Positions 1 to 11,610 are shown, numbered from the stretch's first letter. The stretch: DNA of 64,000 nucleotides from Chrysopilus asiliformis (GCA_964034945.1 OZ035962.1:84527942-84591941); one strand, 5' to 3'. A program made the numbers and translations. Notes: a model not told the origin generated them from the letters alone.

Positions 1-1257
1 CTTTAAAAAAGTCACTAAACATATGTGATATCACTGGTGGATCCTCACTAGTGGAATTTTTATAACTTAGGAGCGACGGATACTGACTAGACTTTCGTTT
101 TGAGTTTACAAAATTCCAAAAATGTTTTGGATTATTAATAATATTAGTTTTACACTCATTTAAATAACACTGATAACAATACCTGTAATAAATATTAAAT
201 TGTTTTCTAAGTTCAGAATAAGTTACATAGTCGTCATTGCTTTTCGTTATATTAAATTTCCTCCAAGCGGAATTACGTTTATTTCTTAATTCACGAAGTG
301 TATCATCGTACCACCATGGAGATAAAATGCGATCCCTTTTTTTAACAATGGGTACATGTTTTTTTATACCTTCAGAAATAGTTACGTAGAACGAAAGTGT
401 AGCGGAGCCTATATTGTTGTCATTATAAATCAATGTTTGCCAATCTATATTGTTAAGAAAATAATTTAGAGAGTGAAAATCTGCTTTTTTAAAATTATAA
501 TGGAAAATGTTATTATTCAGATGGTTAGAACTAGAATTATCTAAAACAAAAATGGCTTCTAATGCTGGGTGGTCTGGAACTTCCTTAAGCAGCGGATCGT
601 TAGCATGACTGACAATGATGCCGTCGGTATTGGAGCAAAAGATCAGGTCTAGCATTCTATTGCGAGCATTGCTGATAGAATTTACTTGCTTCAAGTCTAA
701 TGCGAAGATATTGTCCAAGAAAAAAGTTTCACAAGACGAGGTTGCATAACATATAAAAGATGAGTCCTCGTTAGATGGTGTCCATGTTACTTTTGGGAGG
801 TTAAAGTCACCGAGTAGTAATACTTCGTCTAGCGCAGAACAGTTCGAGATGAAAGTTTCGATAGCGGATAGCACACTGCTGTAAATTTCGATCGGACTAC
901 CAGGAACAATGTAAATAACGATAACAAACACCTTTCGATCCGATAGATTAATTCTAACGCATAATAACTCCAGCGGCAAATCATGAATGATCTCTGCAGA
1001 GGCTAAATTTGACCGAACTCCAATTAGAACACCTCCACCCACGGGAGCATTAATGTCCGCATGACGATCTCGTCGAAAAATGGAGAAATTCTCGTCAAAA
1101 AGTTCGGCATTAAAAATTCCTGCATGTAGCCAGGTTTCTGTGAGGCAAACAACATCGTAGTTTGAAAGAGTGACATTTAAACGAAATTGATTAGTCTTAG
1201 TCCTGAGTCCATTGATATTTTGATAAAAAAATCTTAATGTCTGCTGTTTTGTTTTCG
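1..1257 (-). CDS. Non-LTR retrotransposon ORF2, endonuclease part (partial)
   Basis: An open frame of about 410 codons without a stop runs off the window at base 1, so the reverse transcriptase is not visible. The start region reads LRFFYQNINGLRTKT, typical of the first strand of this endonuclease fold. Later motifs are VCLTETWLHAG, RRDRHADINAPVGGGVLIG, LLLGDFNLPKVTW and PDHPALEA, the catalytic E, D-N and D-H positions of apurinic-like endonucleases of Jockey/CR1-type elements. The frame overlaps the 3' end of ORF1 in a different frame, so translation would need reinitiation or a shift. No obvious ATG lies at the overlap. The frame looks intact within the window. Confidence 0.85.
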
Positions 1258-1921
1258 AAACCCCAATGTTTTGCGAGGTGTGAACTCCTTAATGAGTGTA
1301 TCCAATGGCCATATAGAGGGGGTCGAGAGAATTTCAAAACAATGTTCCGGGACGCTGAGTTTAAATGAAGCGTATTCTAATGGTCGTTTTTGTCGTCGTT
1401 TGGCCAGCAGATCAAAACACTTGATCTCCTTTGTATCCTCTGTTGACAATACATTTTTAGACAAAAGCCATTGACAGACGTCTCGTGGTGTTGTTTCTGG
1501 TGCGAGGTTTGATACAAACAACATCTTGGACCGTTGTTTCCTGGTTGCCGTTAACAAAATCGGAGTATCAACACTATCAGCTGTGATCGACGAAAGTATG
1601 ACAGGACTGTTGTTACTGTTATTCGAGATTTGTTTGTATTGGATTGAGTTGACACGAGCGTTCGGAGTAATATTTCTGTGTGCTGCAACGGATGGCGATG
1701 ATGACGCGGTTGCCGCTAACCCAGTCATTTGAGTTAGGGAATCCGGTTCGATGATCGATGTCAACTTTGATTCCAGTGAAAAAATTTTATTATCAATATC
1801 CAATACCTGTGTTTTTAATTCCGAGATAATAGATGTATGGATGTTATTAATTTCCTCACAAATAGTTGATCTCCAAGGTGACCAAGGTGAGAAAGTGGAT
1901 TCAATTTCTTTAACTTGGCAT
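1234..1921 (-). CDS. Non-LTR retrotransposon ORF1 (5'-incomplete)
   Basis: The C-terminal 189 residues from a TTG at 1803 are clear and the frame stays open upstream to about 1921, where a TAA precedes it, so the usual start is missing. A conserved C-terminal block (SKMLFVSNLAPETTPRDV, then FKLSVPEHCFEIL and WPLDTLIKEF) is the kind of RNA-binding-like domain seen in ORF1 of insect non-LTR elements. No zinc knuckle or PHD finger is left, consistent with 5' truncation. The stop codon (1234-1236) overlaps the start of ORF2. Confidence 0.7.
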
Positions 1922-1925
1922 TAAT

Positions 1926-3971
1926 TCTTATTCCTTTTTATCACGGTGAGTTTTTTTTTGTGTGGAACTCTAATTTTTGTTGAAATTAAAACATGAAAAT
2001 CGTTTTAGCATTTTCAACAGAACATAAACAGGTAATAAAGTGAACTTTTCCGCTATCGCACCTGCGTTTTTATGTGGGTTGCGAACCATGGTTTATGTGG
2101 GTTGCACAACAATACAACATTTGTAAGGCTTTGTAACCCATCAACAAGACACTGTCTAGCTATCACTACTAATTTCAACAATTGAACGCTAAACCAGCTT
2201 ATACAACTAATGGTCGGTTGACATGAGGGTGGTTGCAAGCTTTGAATTTTTGTGCTGGTAATGTCAACTGCAAAAATTATTTGTGTACTACTTGCTGGTC
2301 ATCTTACTTCACCTTACTTGACCACATTTTTTTTGGGTCAATGTGGGACAAGATGATCAGAGAAAGGGAAGGTGGGGGTAACTGAAAGGAAAATTCAACA
2401 AAATAACAGAATTATGTGCAAAAAAAATATATTTATTTGGACGAAAATCCCAAGGAAAAGGAATATGCGCCGCAAAATTTTCCAAGGAAAAGGAATATAC
2501 GCCGCAAAATTTTCCAAGGAAAAGTAATATGCGCCGCAGGCGAAACAGAAAGAGACGCAAAGATTTAAATTAAGTTTTCTTCACAGTCCCAAGCGAAATT
2601 TAACGTAATTGTTCACGCTCTTTACATTCCATAAATAATGGCAAAAATTGTAAAAGAAAACACCAATAAAGAGAAAAGCATCATACTCGAAATATTTTGA
2701 AATACATGCGCCATTTGTAAGAAATCGATGAAAAAATGCGCCACAGGCAAAAAATGTGATTCACTGCATTCCCCAGCCAAAGTAGAGTAGTTTTTGCATA
2801 TTTAGTAATAGTTTTTTTTAGTGTTTGGTAAATTACACTAAATTGAAAATTCCGGGACAAAAGTTTAAAACATGTCTAAATCCGGGACTGCCACGGCTAT
2901 TCCGGGAAGTATGGTCACATAAGCCAAGCCAAACCTCAACTTGTTTGAAAACAAATCTTCTTTCTGAAAATATTTTTTTAAAATTTATTTTCAAATATCA
3001 GAAGTATTTTATTTTAATGTTTCACAAAAAACAAATGGTTTTTCCAAAACCCCATAGGTTTAAAGCCAAATAAATTTTTTATACACTTCTGTATAATCAA
3101 ATTAAATAATGATGTCGTTTATTTTGTAGTAAATTTAAAGTTTTTATATTATTTCACAGTTTTGTGTAATCATTACTGATATTTATGAGGAGTAATTACA
3201 CCAAACTATGTTCGAATTAACATACCCATTTACTAATAGCAGCATATAAATTATCGGAGACTGTTTTTCTTTGATACTATTTGGTTATTATGGTTATTCA
3301 CAGTCAAACCTGGTTAATATTAATGACCACCTGTGGCATAAATGCAGATTACTCGGATTTAGATTTTTTCTTCATCGGCAAACTTTAACGAAATTTTAAA
3401 AAAAGCATCCAGTGGAATTGCGTTGGATGAATCCACCATCCATTGATCGATAGTGCGTTGAAAAACAACTCGCGAGCCACTCAATTTCTTATCATCTGAT
3501 GAAGAAATCACTCGACAACTTAAATACTTAAAAAATTCGATCACTTCAAACGGGATTTTATGCCTAATTATGCTATGGACCTCTAATAGGCGTCCAACGT
3601 GTTTTTGTCGGCAGCCAATTTTCTATCTGTTCCCTAATTCACGGACTGGGATGGGAATGGGCCGGTCAAATGGCCCGGCCTTCTGTTAATCCAATTAGGT
3701 GGCTATTCGACGTCAAACGGATCCGTATCTGGTCATGTTTTGATGATTTGAGAGAATCTACGAAAGTTATGTCTTGTAATTAGAGCCCTTAATTGGAGAG
3801 ATCAGCCGATCATTTTTGAACAACAGAAAATCACTCATTCTGAACGGGTTATCAGAGAGATTTAATTGACATTCGTCGTCGACGAGATTCAGGTGGATTT
3901 TTTGATGAATGGTTAATATTATTGGATTTAAATTTTGCAATTAATATAAATTTTAAAACCATTTTTGAATA
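1926..3971. other. Gene-free AT-rich DNA with a small tandem repeat
   Basis: No frame here resembles a known protein. The only clear structure is a 32-bp tandem repeat at about 2450-2538 (CCAAGGAAAAGGAATATGCG start, two full copies and a partial third). The phrase GCGCC(G/A)CAGGC recurs at about 2530, 2740, 4425 and 4485, so this may be one decayed repeat. Confidence 0.5.
2450..2538. repeat. 32-bp tandem repeat, about 2.8 copies
   Basis: Units start CCAAGGAAAAG at 2450, 2482 and 2514, each followed by AATATGCGCCGC or a one-base variant. Confidence 0.8.
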
Positions 3972-3975
3972 TTAA

Positions 3976-4207
3976 CCCTCTAGCCGGAATGTCCGACAAA
4001 AGGCGGGCTTCAGGGAATTCGCTTGTTTATAACGGGTAACAATTTTAATCGCCGGAAAATCGCCGGAACGTGTTACACTGACTTTTGTAAGTTATCGCTT
4101 TACATGCTGGAAAAAAATTAGCCCTGTACGTGGTCTTGGTTACGGTCTGTCGCAAGGTGAAAGTCATATTTTGGTGATTTTTTTTCGGAAATATTCCGGT
4201 TAGAGGG
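3976..4207. mobile_element. piggyBac-like MITE (232 bp)
   Basis: Flanked on both sides by TTAA (3972-3975 and 4208-4211). The ends read CCCTCTAGCCGGAAT and ATTCCGGTTAGAGGG, an imperfect inverted repeat starting with CCCT. TTAA duplication plus CCCT termini are the hallmark of piggyBac elements. It has no coding capacity and would depend on a transposase elsewhere. Inner copies of CGCCGGAA sit near the left end. Confidence 0.75.
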
Positions 4208-4845
4208 TTAAGTATTGTTTTTAAGTTATTTTATCATAATGTTGACGTAAGGATACCAGATTTGGCTTTTTTTTCAAATAAAATGTAAGGAAATTTCCTC
4301 GGGTTTTTAGAATTAAAGGAAATTTTACAACGGCCAGAGATGAGAGGTTTGTCTCAATTTTTGTTTGTGATTATTAAAATAAAAAGTATATTTTCATTCT
4401 GCGGTATGCAACAAAAATTGTGCCGCAGGCTAATTTTTGATGAGAAATATGCATATGTACAATAATTATTTAAAGAAATTGCGCCATAAGCGACATTTTT
4501 AGAATACCATGGTGAAATACTCCATGACCTAACGGTGAAAAAAATGCAATTCCAGGGGCAAGGCCGGGGGGGGGGCCTTCCGATCTAAAAAATGTTTGCC
4601 GGCGTCGCATTTTTCTATTTTTTGGCATTTTTGCTATTTTTTTGCATTTTTTAGTATGTACAAAAATTCGATGTTCAAAAAATTTCGCATTTTGCGCAGA
4701 TTTTTTAGCCGTTTTTCTTCACGTTCGATTTCTCGATTTCGCCCAACTAATGTTTATTTTTCTACTAGGGGCTGCGCCCCGAACCGCTTCTGTGCCAAAT
4801 TTCAGGCCAATCGGTTCAGTAGTTTCCCCGCGAAAGAGTAACATA

Positions 4846-5128
4846 CACTCAGAAAAATGGAGGCTAACTCGACGACCTACATACGGCGTAATTGGCCTCG
4901 GGCAGGCGCGCGTTCGCCTGCATGTGGGCAAGTAAAACTGAGTTGACCTGTGACCGGAGAAATTCTGAAATTAAGCCACCAGCAGGTGAAGTAGGGCCTT
5001 GGGAGCTGCACGAGTTGACCTTAGATAGGAATTTCGAGGATGTAATGTCATGTAATGGAAACCTCTGTCAGCCAGCTAGCGGTCAGAGTTAACCTGACAA
5101 AAAGTTGACCTGGACATTTTTCTGAGTG
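4846..5128. mobile_element. MITE with CACTCAGAAAAATG ends (283 bp)
   Basis: Inverted ends CACTCAGAAAAATG and CATTTTTCTGAGTG, flanked by TA on each side (4844-4845, 5129-5130). The uninterrupted repeat copy at 46.75 kb reads AACATAGCGCAAAAACT where this one reads AACATA-element-TAGTGCAAAAACT, so boundaries and TA duplication are exact. No coding capacity. It shares its terminal motif with the element at 31317-32154. Confidence 0.9.
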
Positions 5129-5288
5129 TAGTGCAAAAACTAAGTTTCGAAATCACTTTACCCACTCCCCTTACTCTTCCCGCCCCTCGCGCTACTTTCC
5201 CGTATGCCTATGTTGGAACCAGAACTATCACAGACACTCATGCCAAATTTCAAGTCAATCGGTTCAGCCGTTTTTGCGTGAAAGAGGA

Positions 5289-5334
<46 letters not shown>
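5289..5334. repeat. (CAGA)n microsatellite
   Basis: About eleven perfect CAGA units at the 3' end of repeat family A. Confidence 0.95.
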
Positions 5335-5335
<1 letters not shown>

Positions 5336-5375
5336 CCAACTCATTTTTATATATTAGTATGATATAAAATCAGTT

Positions 5376-6903
5376 GCTTTTGCTTAGTGGTGGATCTATT
5401 TACCCTTCCCCGACCTTCTTCAATACACCATCTTTCATCGTGTCCCGGATTGATCTAAAATAAATAAGCCTACAAAAAAATCTACACCCTACAAAAAATT
5501 CGAAAAAAAAACTGAATAAACATCTTGAAGTTCCTAAACTGAGCGAAAACTTCTTTCTTATGAAATTCATAAAAGTATTTTAAACAAACTAACAAAATTA
5601 TATTTTCTATGTTGGAAAATCAATCTGTACACCGCCCCTCGTAAAATTTCGCCACACATTCAATTATTTTATTCTAATATGCATTTAAATTACCAATTTT
5701 ATACCATCCCATCTGGTTGCATCTCACTCTATTATCCTAATTGAGTTTCTCCCATTAATAAATGGACCAGAAAATCACTTTAAAGTTAAATTTCAGACCA
5801 TATTCATCAATGTCATTGGAAATATTCATCTCAGGACATGGTATTTAGGATACGTGATACACAAAAGCTAAATGAACATCGCCGCCGACATGAACGGAAG
5901 TGAAACTTAATAGTAGAATTTCGGCTGGCACCCCATAAAAAAGGTCAATTTCCGCTTCGATTCGGTTGCATGCCGTATTTCGCATAAATTTCAAGTGAAG
6001 AAATATTCGTGAAAACTGCACCAAATTGAAATATTCGAATCACGAGGAATTATTTCAATTCGATTTGTCCTTCGATTCGATTGGTCAATGATTGAAACTA
6101 AAAAAAAAATCCCTGGCCTCGATGCGTATCGCATTTTCGGTCAATGCATTATTGGCTGCATGCCAGAAGAATTACGTACAACCACATATGAGCTAAATTC
6201 CCGAACAATGGACTCAGAAAAGGAACTCCTCAAATTACACGCTCCAAGAGGGATAATTTGTCCGTTCTATAGGCCAATCCGTCATGGTCAGCCGATAAAT
6301 CAATCAAAACACCTTTTGTCAAGGAAAGGTGCCAGTTTGATCGATACGATGCGCCCTATTCTATTGTTGTGATACATTGTATAGTAGGTATGCAGCCATA
6401 TTCAATTTTGATGCATTTCGACAGCCCTACATTGAAATCGAGGGTAGAATTCCTACCCATGTAGGTCTCCACGGTCCTTGCCGCCTCTAATGGCTAATCA
6501 AATAGAATGTTCATCACTTTTATGTTGAAAGAAATGAAAGAAACATGTGAATGCATTCGGCATAATGTTTACATGGACAAATTATGGTAATGTTGCTGGA
6601 TTTTAATCTATTCAAGATTCATTTTCATTTCTATTGATTAGAACTCTTAAATATCGATTCAGTTTTGATTGGGCCGATCATTGCCCATAAAACCCGTTTA
6701 CTACTTGTAATTTGACCATTTACAGTTCGATTTGAATAGAAAATCGAAAATTGTATGAAAATCTAAATTTACATGCGGTAAAAAATTACATTTTACTGCT
6801 TTTTTATAGTTTGGAGACTACACGAGTAGGTGTTAATTATGTACCTATTATGGATGGAAATAACAAAATGCGCCTAAATAAAAGTATTCGAATTTCTACT
6901 ATA
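5376..6903. other. Gene-free intergenic DNA
   Basis: No recognisable gene, RNA or element. The 94-codon frame at 6088-6372 has no family signature. Confidence 0.5.
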
Positions 6904-6908
6904 CACAT

Positions 6909-7183
6909 TGTTATGTTCAAATAACTTATATTTTATATTTCTTTTGTTTATTAATATAAACTCAATTCATTTAATTCATTATTATCTATTTATTTATATT
7001 TAGATATTTATTATATTTTTATTTAAAATTTAACTATTGAAACATTTATTTTTAACGATGTAAAAACTCATTTATATATTTTTATTACTAATGACAATAC
7101 AATGATATCATTTAATAAAATTCAATAAGGATTGCTTTGCAATTTTTAATTACAGTAAACTTTTTAAAAATCAAATTACTACA
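6909..7183 (-). repeat. 3' LTR of the Ty3/gypsy element
   Basis: Same 275-bp sequence as the LTR at 11611-11885, with no difference found by eye. Confidence 0.95.
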
Positions 7184-7200
7184 TTACTTCCCCCCAGTAA
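7184..7200 (-). promoter_or_regulatory. Polypurine tract
   Basis: The minus strand reads ACTGGGGGGAAGTAA directly before the 3' LTR; this is the expected position and composition for the plus-strand DNA primer. Confidence 0.8.
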
Positions 7201-7205
7201 TAACG

Positions 7206-10200
7206 TTAATTTAAATTAAAAGCAACTCGTTTTTGTATGTTAGATGATCGAGTTTTAATAGTACTAGAATTTTCAATGTATGCAGGTTTTAATCTATCGA
7301 TTGATATGTAAATATCTTTTCCTTTAATATTTAAAAGAAAACTCTTATCTTGTCTTTTTAAAACTTTATATGGACCTTCGTAAGGTGGTTGGAGGCCTGG
7401 TTTTAATTTATCTATTCTCAAAAACACATATTCGCAGTCATTTAAGTCTTTTGGTACATAAATGTCCTTTCTAAGTACAATTTTGGTTGATTTGGGTAAT
7501 AAATTTTGCATATTTTCTTTAATTTTGATAACAACATCTTTGGGATCTAAAAATTGATTTTCTGTTTGTACTAAAAATTTACCTGGAATTCTTATATTTT
7601 GTCCGTATACTAACTCTGAAGGTGTACACTTTAAATCTGATTTGATAGTGGTGCGTAAACCTAATAAAATAGTTGGAATTTCCTGCGACCAATTTTCTGT
7701 GTTTTCGCGTGCTTTGAGGGAGTTTTTTAATGTCCGATGAAACCGCTCTATAATGCCATTTGATTGAGGATGATATGATGTTGTATGTATTTTGTTTGAT
7801 CCTAATAATTTTGAAAGATTTGCAAATAATTTAGATTCAAATTGTGTTCCTTGGTCAGTTGTAATTGTTGTTGGAACACCAAAACGAGATATGTATTCAT
7901 TGTAGAATGCACTTGCAATAGTTTCAGCTGTGATATTTTTAAGAGGATATGCCTCTGGCCAACGGGTGAATCTATCAATAATGGTTAAAACATGGGTAAA
8001 TCCTTTAGAAGGTGGAAAAGGACCGACTATGTCCATATGAATATTTTCAAATCTTCCAGATGGAATATCAAATTTTCCATATGGAGATTTAGTATGTTTA
8101 ATAACTTTAGATTTTTGACATGAAATACAACATTTTGTCCAATTTGGAATATCTGTATTCATTTTAGGCCAAAAATATTTAGATGTTATTAATTTTCTTG
8201 TTGCTCGTATCCCAGGATGAGTAATGTTATGAAGAATATTAAAAATATATTTTCTTAAGGATTCAGGAATATATGGTCGTTTTTTTTTAGAAGAGGTTTC
8301 ACACCAAATTTTATTTTCAGAATCTAGTATCTTTAAATGTTCAAGAATAAATTTTGAATTTATCCGTTCTGAATTTGTCGATAAAAGATTTTTTAATTCA
8401 TCATCATTAATTTGATGATCCATAATTACTTGCAAATTTATAGATTGTCTATTAATTGAGTCACAGTTGTTTATTCGCGAAAGTGTATCAGCAACTGTAT
8501 TGAATTTGCCTTTAATATGTTGTATATCAGAGGTGAATTGGGTAATATAATCTAAATGTCTTGCTTGTCGAGGACTTTTCTCTGTTTTTGACCAAATCGC
8601 CTTTGTTAAAGGTTTATGATCAGTAAATACAGTAAAGTTTTGTCCTTCTAGAAAATATCTAAAGTGTTTTATTGATAAATAAATAGCCAAAAGTTCTCTA
8701 TCGAATGCAGAGTATTTAGTTTCTGCTAGAGTTAATTTCTTTGAAAAAAATCCTAGTGGTTCTAACTTATCGTCAGTAATTTGATCTAATATTGCTCCAA
8801 TAGCATAATTTGAAGCATCGACTGTTAATTGTAATTTTGAATTTGGATTAGGATGAACTAGAAGAGTGATCGATTTTAAAGTATCTTTTATTTTGTTAAA
8901 ATTTTCTTTACATTCATCATTCCAAACAACATTTTTAGGTCGTTTCTTATTTAGTGTTGTTAGAAAATTATGAATAGGGCATAAATATTCTGCCAAATGT
9001 GGTATGAATCGGTGATAGTAATTTACCATACCGATGAATCGTTGAATTTCTTTGATTGAATTTGGTATAGGAAATTTTGAAATAATTTCCACTCTATCTT
9101 CGGAAGGTAGTATTCCTTGAGCTGAAATTTTATGACTTAAAAAATTGATTTCATCTACACCAAATACGCATTTTGAGGGATTAATATTGATACCATATTT
9201 TTCAAGGTGTTCAAAAAGAATTTTTATGTGTTCAAAATGTTCATCTGAAGTTTTACTTGCCACTAAAATGTCGTCAATATACACGAATACAAAGTCTAAA
9301 CCTCTAGTAACTTCATTCATAAATCTTTGAAATGTTTGAGCGGAATTTCGCATTCCAAATGGCATTCTAGTAAATTCAAATAATCCGAAAGGTGTGATAA
9401 TCGCAGTTTTATGTACATCTTCAAGTGCAACGGGAATGTGATGATATGCTCTGATTAAGTCAATCTTCGAAAATATAGTGCAACCATGCAAATTATTTGA
9501 AAAAGTGTGTATGTGTGGAATTGGGTATCGATCTGGAGTGGTCGCTGCATTTAACAATCTATAATCTCCACATGGTCTCCAATCATTGCAATCTTTTTTT
9601 GGAACCATATGTAGTGGTGAAGATACTGGAGAATTTGATGGTTTACAAATTCCAAGTTCCACCATATATTCAAATTCATTTTTAGCGATTTTGAATTTTT
9701 TGGAATCGAGTCTCCGTGATTTGGATGTTGGTAAACGGTTATTCGTAACTATGTGATGAACTGTATTGTGTTTAACTGGTAATGAATAATTTGGAGATTC
9801 TATTAAAGTAGGAAATTGTTTCAAAAGAATGCCAAAATCATTATTGACTTGAAAATGTTGGGGTGATGGGGAAATATTGTTAATTAATATACCATTAACA
9901 GATAACGTTGTGTTTGAATCTATTAATTTTCGTTTCTGTAAATCAACAAGTAGATTAAATTTTGTTAGAAAATCTGCGCCAATGATAGCATTTCTGACAT
10001 CAGCAATTATGAACGAAAATTGAAAAGGTCTTCTTAAATTGAAATTAACTTTTAATAATTTCGATCCTAAAGTAGAAATATTTGATCCATTTGCAGCTGA
10101 TAATACTAAACCAGAATCTTTATTGTTGCATTTAAATAAAGTGCGAGGTAAAACCGAAAGTTCTGCACCAGTATCAATTAGAAATTTAATTTTATTTTCT

Positions 10201-10274
10201 GAATCAAAAATAAATAATCGTTTCGATTTTTGATTAATGTTAGAATAAGACGATATTGGCGAATGTTTGTCTAG
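7206..10274 (-). CDS. pol: Pro-Pol of the Ty3/gypsy element (protease, RT, RNase H, integrase)
   Basis: 1022 codons without a stop, in the same frame as gag and separated only by the TGA at 10277-10275. There is no ATG, GTG or TTG codon in the first 150 codons, so it is unlikely to start on its own. Domains in order: protease with DTGA at about residue 34; RT with [10 protein letters not shown] near residue 332; RNase H with [11 protein letters not shown] and FTDHKPLT; integrase with an H-H-C-C zinc site ([13 protein letters not shown]...CCISCQKSK) and the D-D-E core at [18 protein letters not shown] and GIIERFHR. The C-terminus carries the GPY-type module ([12 protein letters not shown]). 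All key residues are present, so the enzyme set looks functional. It makes cDNA from the tRNA-primed RNA and integrates it. Confidence 0.95.
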   Translation of the reverse strand, partial: LDKHSPISSYSNINQKSKRLFIFDSENKIKFLIDTGAELSVLPRTLFKCNNKDSGLVLSAANGSNISTLGSKLLKVNFNLRRPFQFSFIIADVRNAIIGADFLTKFNLLVDLQKRKLIDSNTTLSVNGILINNISPSPQHFQVNNDFGILLKQFPTLIESPNYSLPVKHNTVHHIVTNNRLPTSKSRRLDSKKFKIAKNEFEYMVELGICKPSNSPVSSPLHMVPKKDCNDWRPCGDYRLLNAATTPDRYPIPHIHTFSNNLHGCTIFSKIDLIRAYHHIPVALEDVHKTAIITPFGLFEFTRMPFGMRNSAQTFQRFMNEVTRGLDFVFVYIDDILVASKTSDEHFEHIKILFEHLEKYGININPSKCVFGVDEINFLSHKISAQGILPSEDRVEIISKFPIPNSIKEIQRFIGMVNYYHRFIPHLAEYLCPIHNFLTTLNKKRPKNVVWNDECKENFNKIKDTLKSITLLVHPNPNSKLQLTVDASNYAIGAILDQITDDKLEPLGFFSKKLTLAETKYSAFDRELLAIYLSIKHFRYFLEGQNFTVFTDHKPLTKAIWSKTEKSPRQARHLDYITQFTSDIQHIKGKFNTVADTLSRINNCDSINRQSINLQVIMDHQINDDELKNLLSTNSERINSKFILEHLKILDSENKIWCETSSKKKRPYIPESLRKYIFNILHNITHPGIRATRKLITSKYFWPKMNTDIPNWTKCCISCQKSKVIKHTKSPYGKFDIPSGRFENIHMDIVGPFPPSKGFTHVLTIIDRFTRWPEAYPLKNITAETIASAFYNEYISRFGVPTTITTDQGTQFESKLFANLSKLLGSNKIHTTSYHPQSNGIIERFHRTLKNSLKARENTENWSQEIPTILLGLRTTIKSDLKCTPSELVYGQNIRIPGKFLVQTENQFLDPKDVVIKIKENMQNLLPKSTKIVLRKDIYVPKDLNDCEYVFLRIDKLKPGLQPPYEGPYKVLKRQDKSFLLNIKGKDIYISIDRLKPAYIENSSTIKTRSSNIQKRVAFNLN

Positions 10275-11132
10275 TCATTGTGAATTTTTATTTGTATTTT
10301 TGTTAAATGAGCAAGGTTCTACACATTTTGTAGCTTTATTTTTGAAATTGAAATGATACCAACAATATTCACCGTCATCTTGATATCTAGATTTAGATCT
10401 ATTCTCAGATTTATTTCGAGATCTAGATGTAGATCTAGTACGTGATCTAGACCAATGTTGTTGGTTTATCAGTGAAAGGTTTTTGATTTCTTGTTTAAGC
10501 TCTTGTATTTCAAGTTTTAGATTTTGAATGTCATTATCATTTTTGTTTTTGTTGGAATTTGAACTAAATATGTGATTTTGATGAATAGCAGATAAATAAT
10601 TTGGAGATGAAATATCCCAAATTTTGTCGGCAATTTCTGTTAATTCTTTAATATCGTTTTTATTGGTAGTTAATAATGCGATATTAATATTTGTTGGAAG
10701 TTTTCGCATCCAAAGTTTCCTAAGTAATTCTTTATTAAATGTTGAAGAACTACCTGCTAATATTTCTAACGATCGATAGAATTCTGAGGGCTTCCGATCA
10801 CCTAATTCGGTATCTGAAAGTAATTTTTCGAGCTTTCGCTCTTCACTTTCCGAATGACGTTCAATAAGAATTTTCTTTATAGTATTGTATTTATTTGATG
10901 TTGGAGATGATTGTAGAATATCTAAAATAGTTATGATAACATCTTGAGGTAAGGAACTAATTATATATTCAAATTTAGTGTTGTCGCATGATATATGTTT
11001 AAGATTAAATTGGGCTTCTGTTTGAAGAAACCAAGCTTGAGGACATTGAGTCCAAAATTGTGGTAATTTAATAGATGAAGCCGCTTGTTCCACATTTAAA
11101 TTAGTACTTGAATTTTCTCGTTCTTGAGACAT
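10275..11132 (-). CDS. gag: Gag polyprotein of the Ty3/gypsy element
   Basis: A 285-residue frame starting with ATG. The capsid-like part begins near residue 22 (LPQFWTQCPQAWFLQTEAQF), matching insect Ty3/gypsy Gag proteins. A predicted coiled-coil stretch (LKLEIQELKQEIKNLSL) is followed by an Arg/Ser-rich segment. Near the C-terminus lies CWYHFNFKNKATKCVEPC, spacing C-x2-H-x9-C-x3-C; this C-H-C-C form replaces the usual CCHC and is characteristic of CsRn1-type elements. Gag assembles the particle and binds the RNA. The frame ends at a TGA directly followed by CTAG; protease continues in the same frame after it, so Gag and Gag-Pro-Pol probably come from one start, with the long form made by reading through the stop. 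A chance nonsense mutation is the alternative. Confidence 0.93.
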   Translation of the reverse strand: MSQERENSSTNLNVEQAASSIKLPQFWTQCPQAWFLQTEAQFNLKHISCDNTKFEYIISSLPQDVIITILDILQSSPTSNKYNTIKKILIERHSESEERKLEKLLSDTELGDRKPSEFYRSLEILAGSSSTFNKELLRKLWMRKLPTNINIALLTTNKNDIKELTEIADKIWDISSPNYLSAIHQNHIFSSNSNKNKNDNDIQNLKLEIQELKQEIKNLSLINQQHWSRSRTRSTSRSRNKSENRSKSRYQDDGEYCWYHFNFKNKATKCVEPCSFNKNTNKNSQ

Positions 11133-11593
11133 ATTGATTTATATGGATTGAAGTAATATAGTAAATTATTTAACAAACAAGAACAAAAGAAATTAAAATT
11201 CTTATATGATAATAATAATATGTAAAATTATGATAACTAAGAAAAATTATGAATAATATTTATTTTCTATTCTGGATATCGGATCTTCGAAATCTTTAGT
11301 ACCGTGATGTTAGAAATTTTCGTTGAATTATGTTGACATTTATTTATTTTTTTTTTGGTTTTATATTTACCATTTGCCTTTAATTTCTTGAAAAAAATTT
11401 TTTTTAGTAATTCAGCAGTTGAACTTCTTGTTGATAGCGATTTTTTAGGGTGTTTTGCTTAAACGTTGTCTTTTATGTTGAAAATTTTTCTTTATTTTTG
11501 AGTTTTATTGTTTGTTCTGTTTGTTGAAAACTTTCTTATTGTATCTTCATTTATTGGTTTCTTGAAAACATTCAATAGTTGAGTTTTATTTCT

Positions 11594-11608
11594 TCGTCGG
11601 GGTCACCA
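11594..11608 (-). promoter_or_regulatory. Primer-binding site, tRNA-Trp-like
   Basis: Two bases inside the 5' LTR, the minus strand reads TGGTGACCCCGACG, complementary to the CGTCGGGGTCACCA 3' end that I recall for animal tRNA-Trp. Use of tRNA-Trp as primer is described for CsRn1-type elements. Confidence 0.75.
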
Positions 11609-11610
11609 AT

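Larger units (their letters stand above)
1..1925 (-). mobile_element. Non-LTR retrotransposon (Jockey/CR1-like), cut by window edge
   Basis: Minus-strand element with an ORF1 remnant (1234 to about 1921) followed by an overlapping ORF2 that starts with an apurinic-like endonuclease and runs off the left edge before the reverse transcriptase. A TAA in the ORF1 frame at about 1924 and the change to unrelated sequence suggest 5' truncation there. The end of its ORF2 segment (HFWNFVNSKRKSS) resembles the start of the second copy at 28.3-30.3 kb (KFWSFVNLKRKSS), so both belong to one superfamily. Clade assignment is inferred from these motifs only. Confidence 0.85.
4760..5372 (+). repeat. Microsatellite-tailed interspersed repeat, family A, copy 1
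   Basis: The body contains CCAAATTTCAGGCCAATCGG, then CAAGTCAATCGGTTCAGCCG, then a (CAGA)n run and AACTCATTTTTATATATTAG. The same sequence occurs inverted at 46.56-46.89 kb without the 283-bp MITE that interrupts this copy at 4846-5128. The layout (conserved body, tetranucleotide run, short tail) resembles microsatellite-associated repeats reported in insects; its parent transposon class is not determined. Confidence 0.75.

Noticed and set aside
4596..5092. Several 66-97 codon frames on both strands
   Set aside because: They run through repeat family A and its MITE; composition follows the repeat and no protein family is matched.
10039..10233. Plus-strand 64-codon frame
   Set aside because: Complement of the protease region of the retrotransposon.
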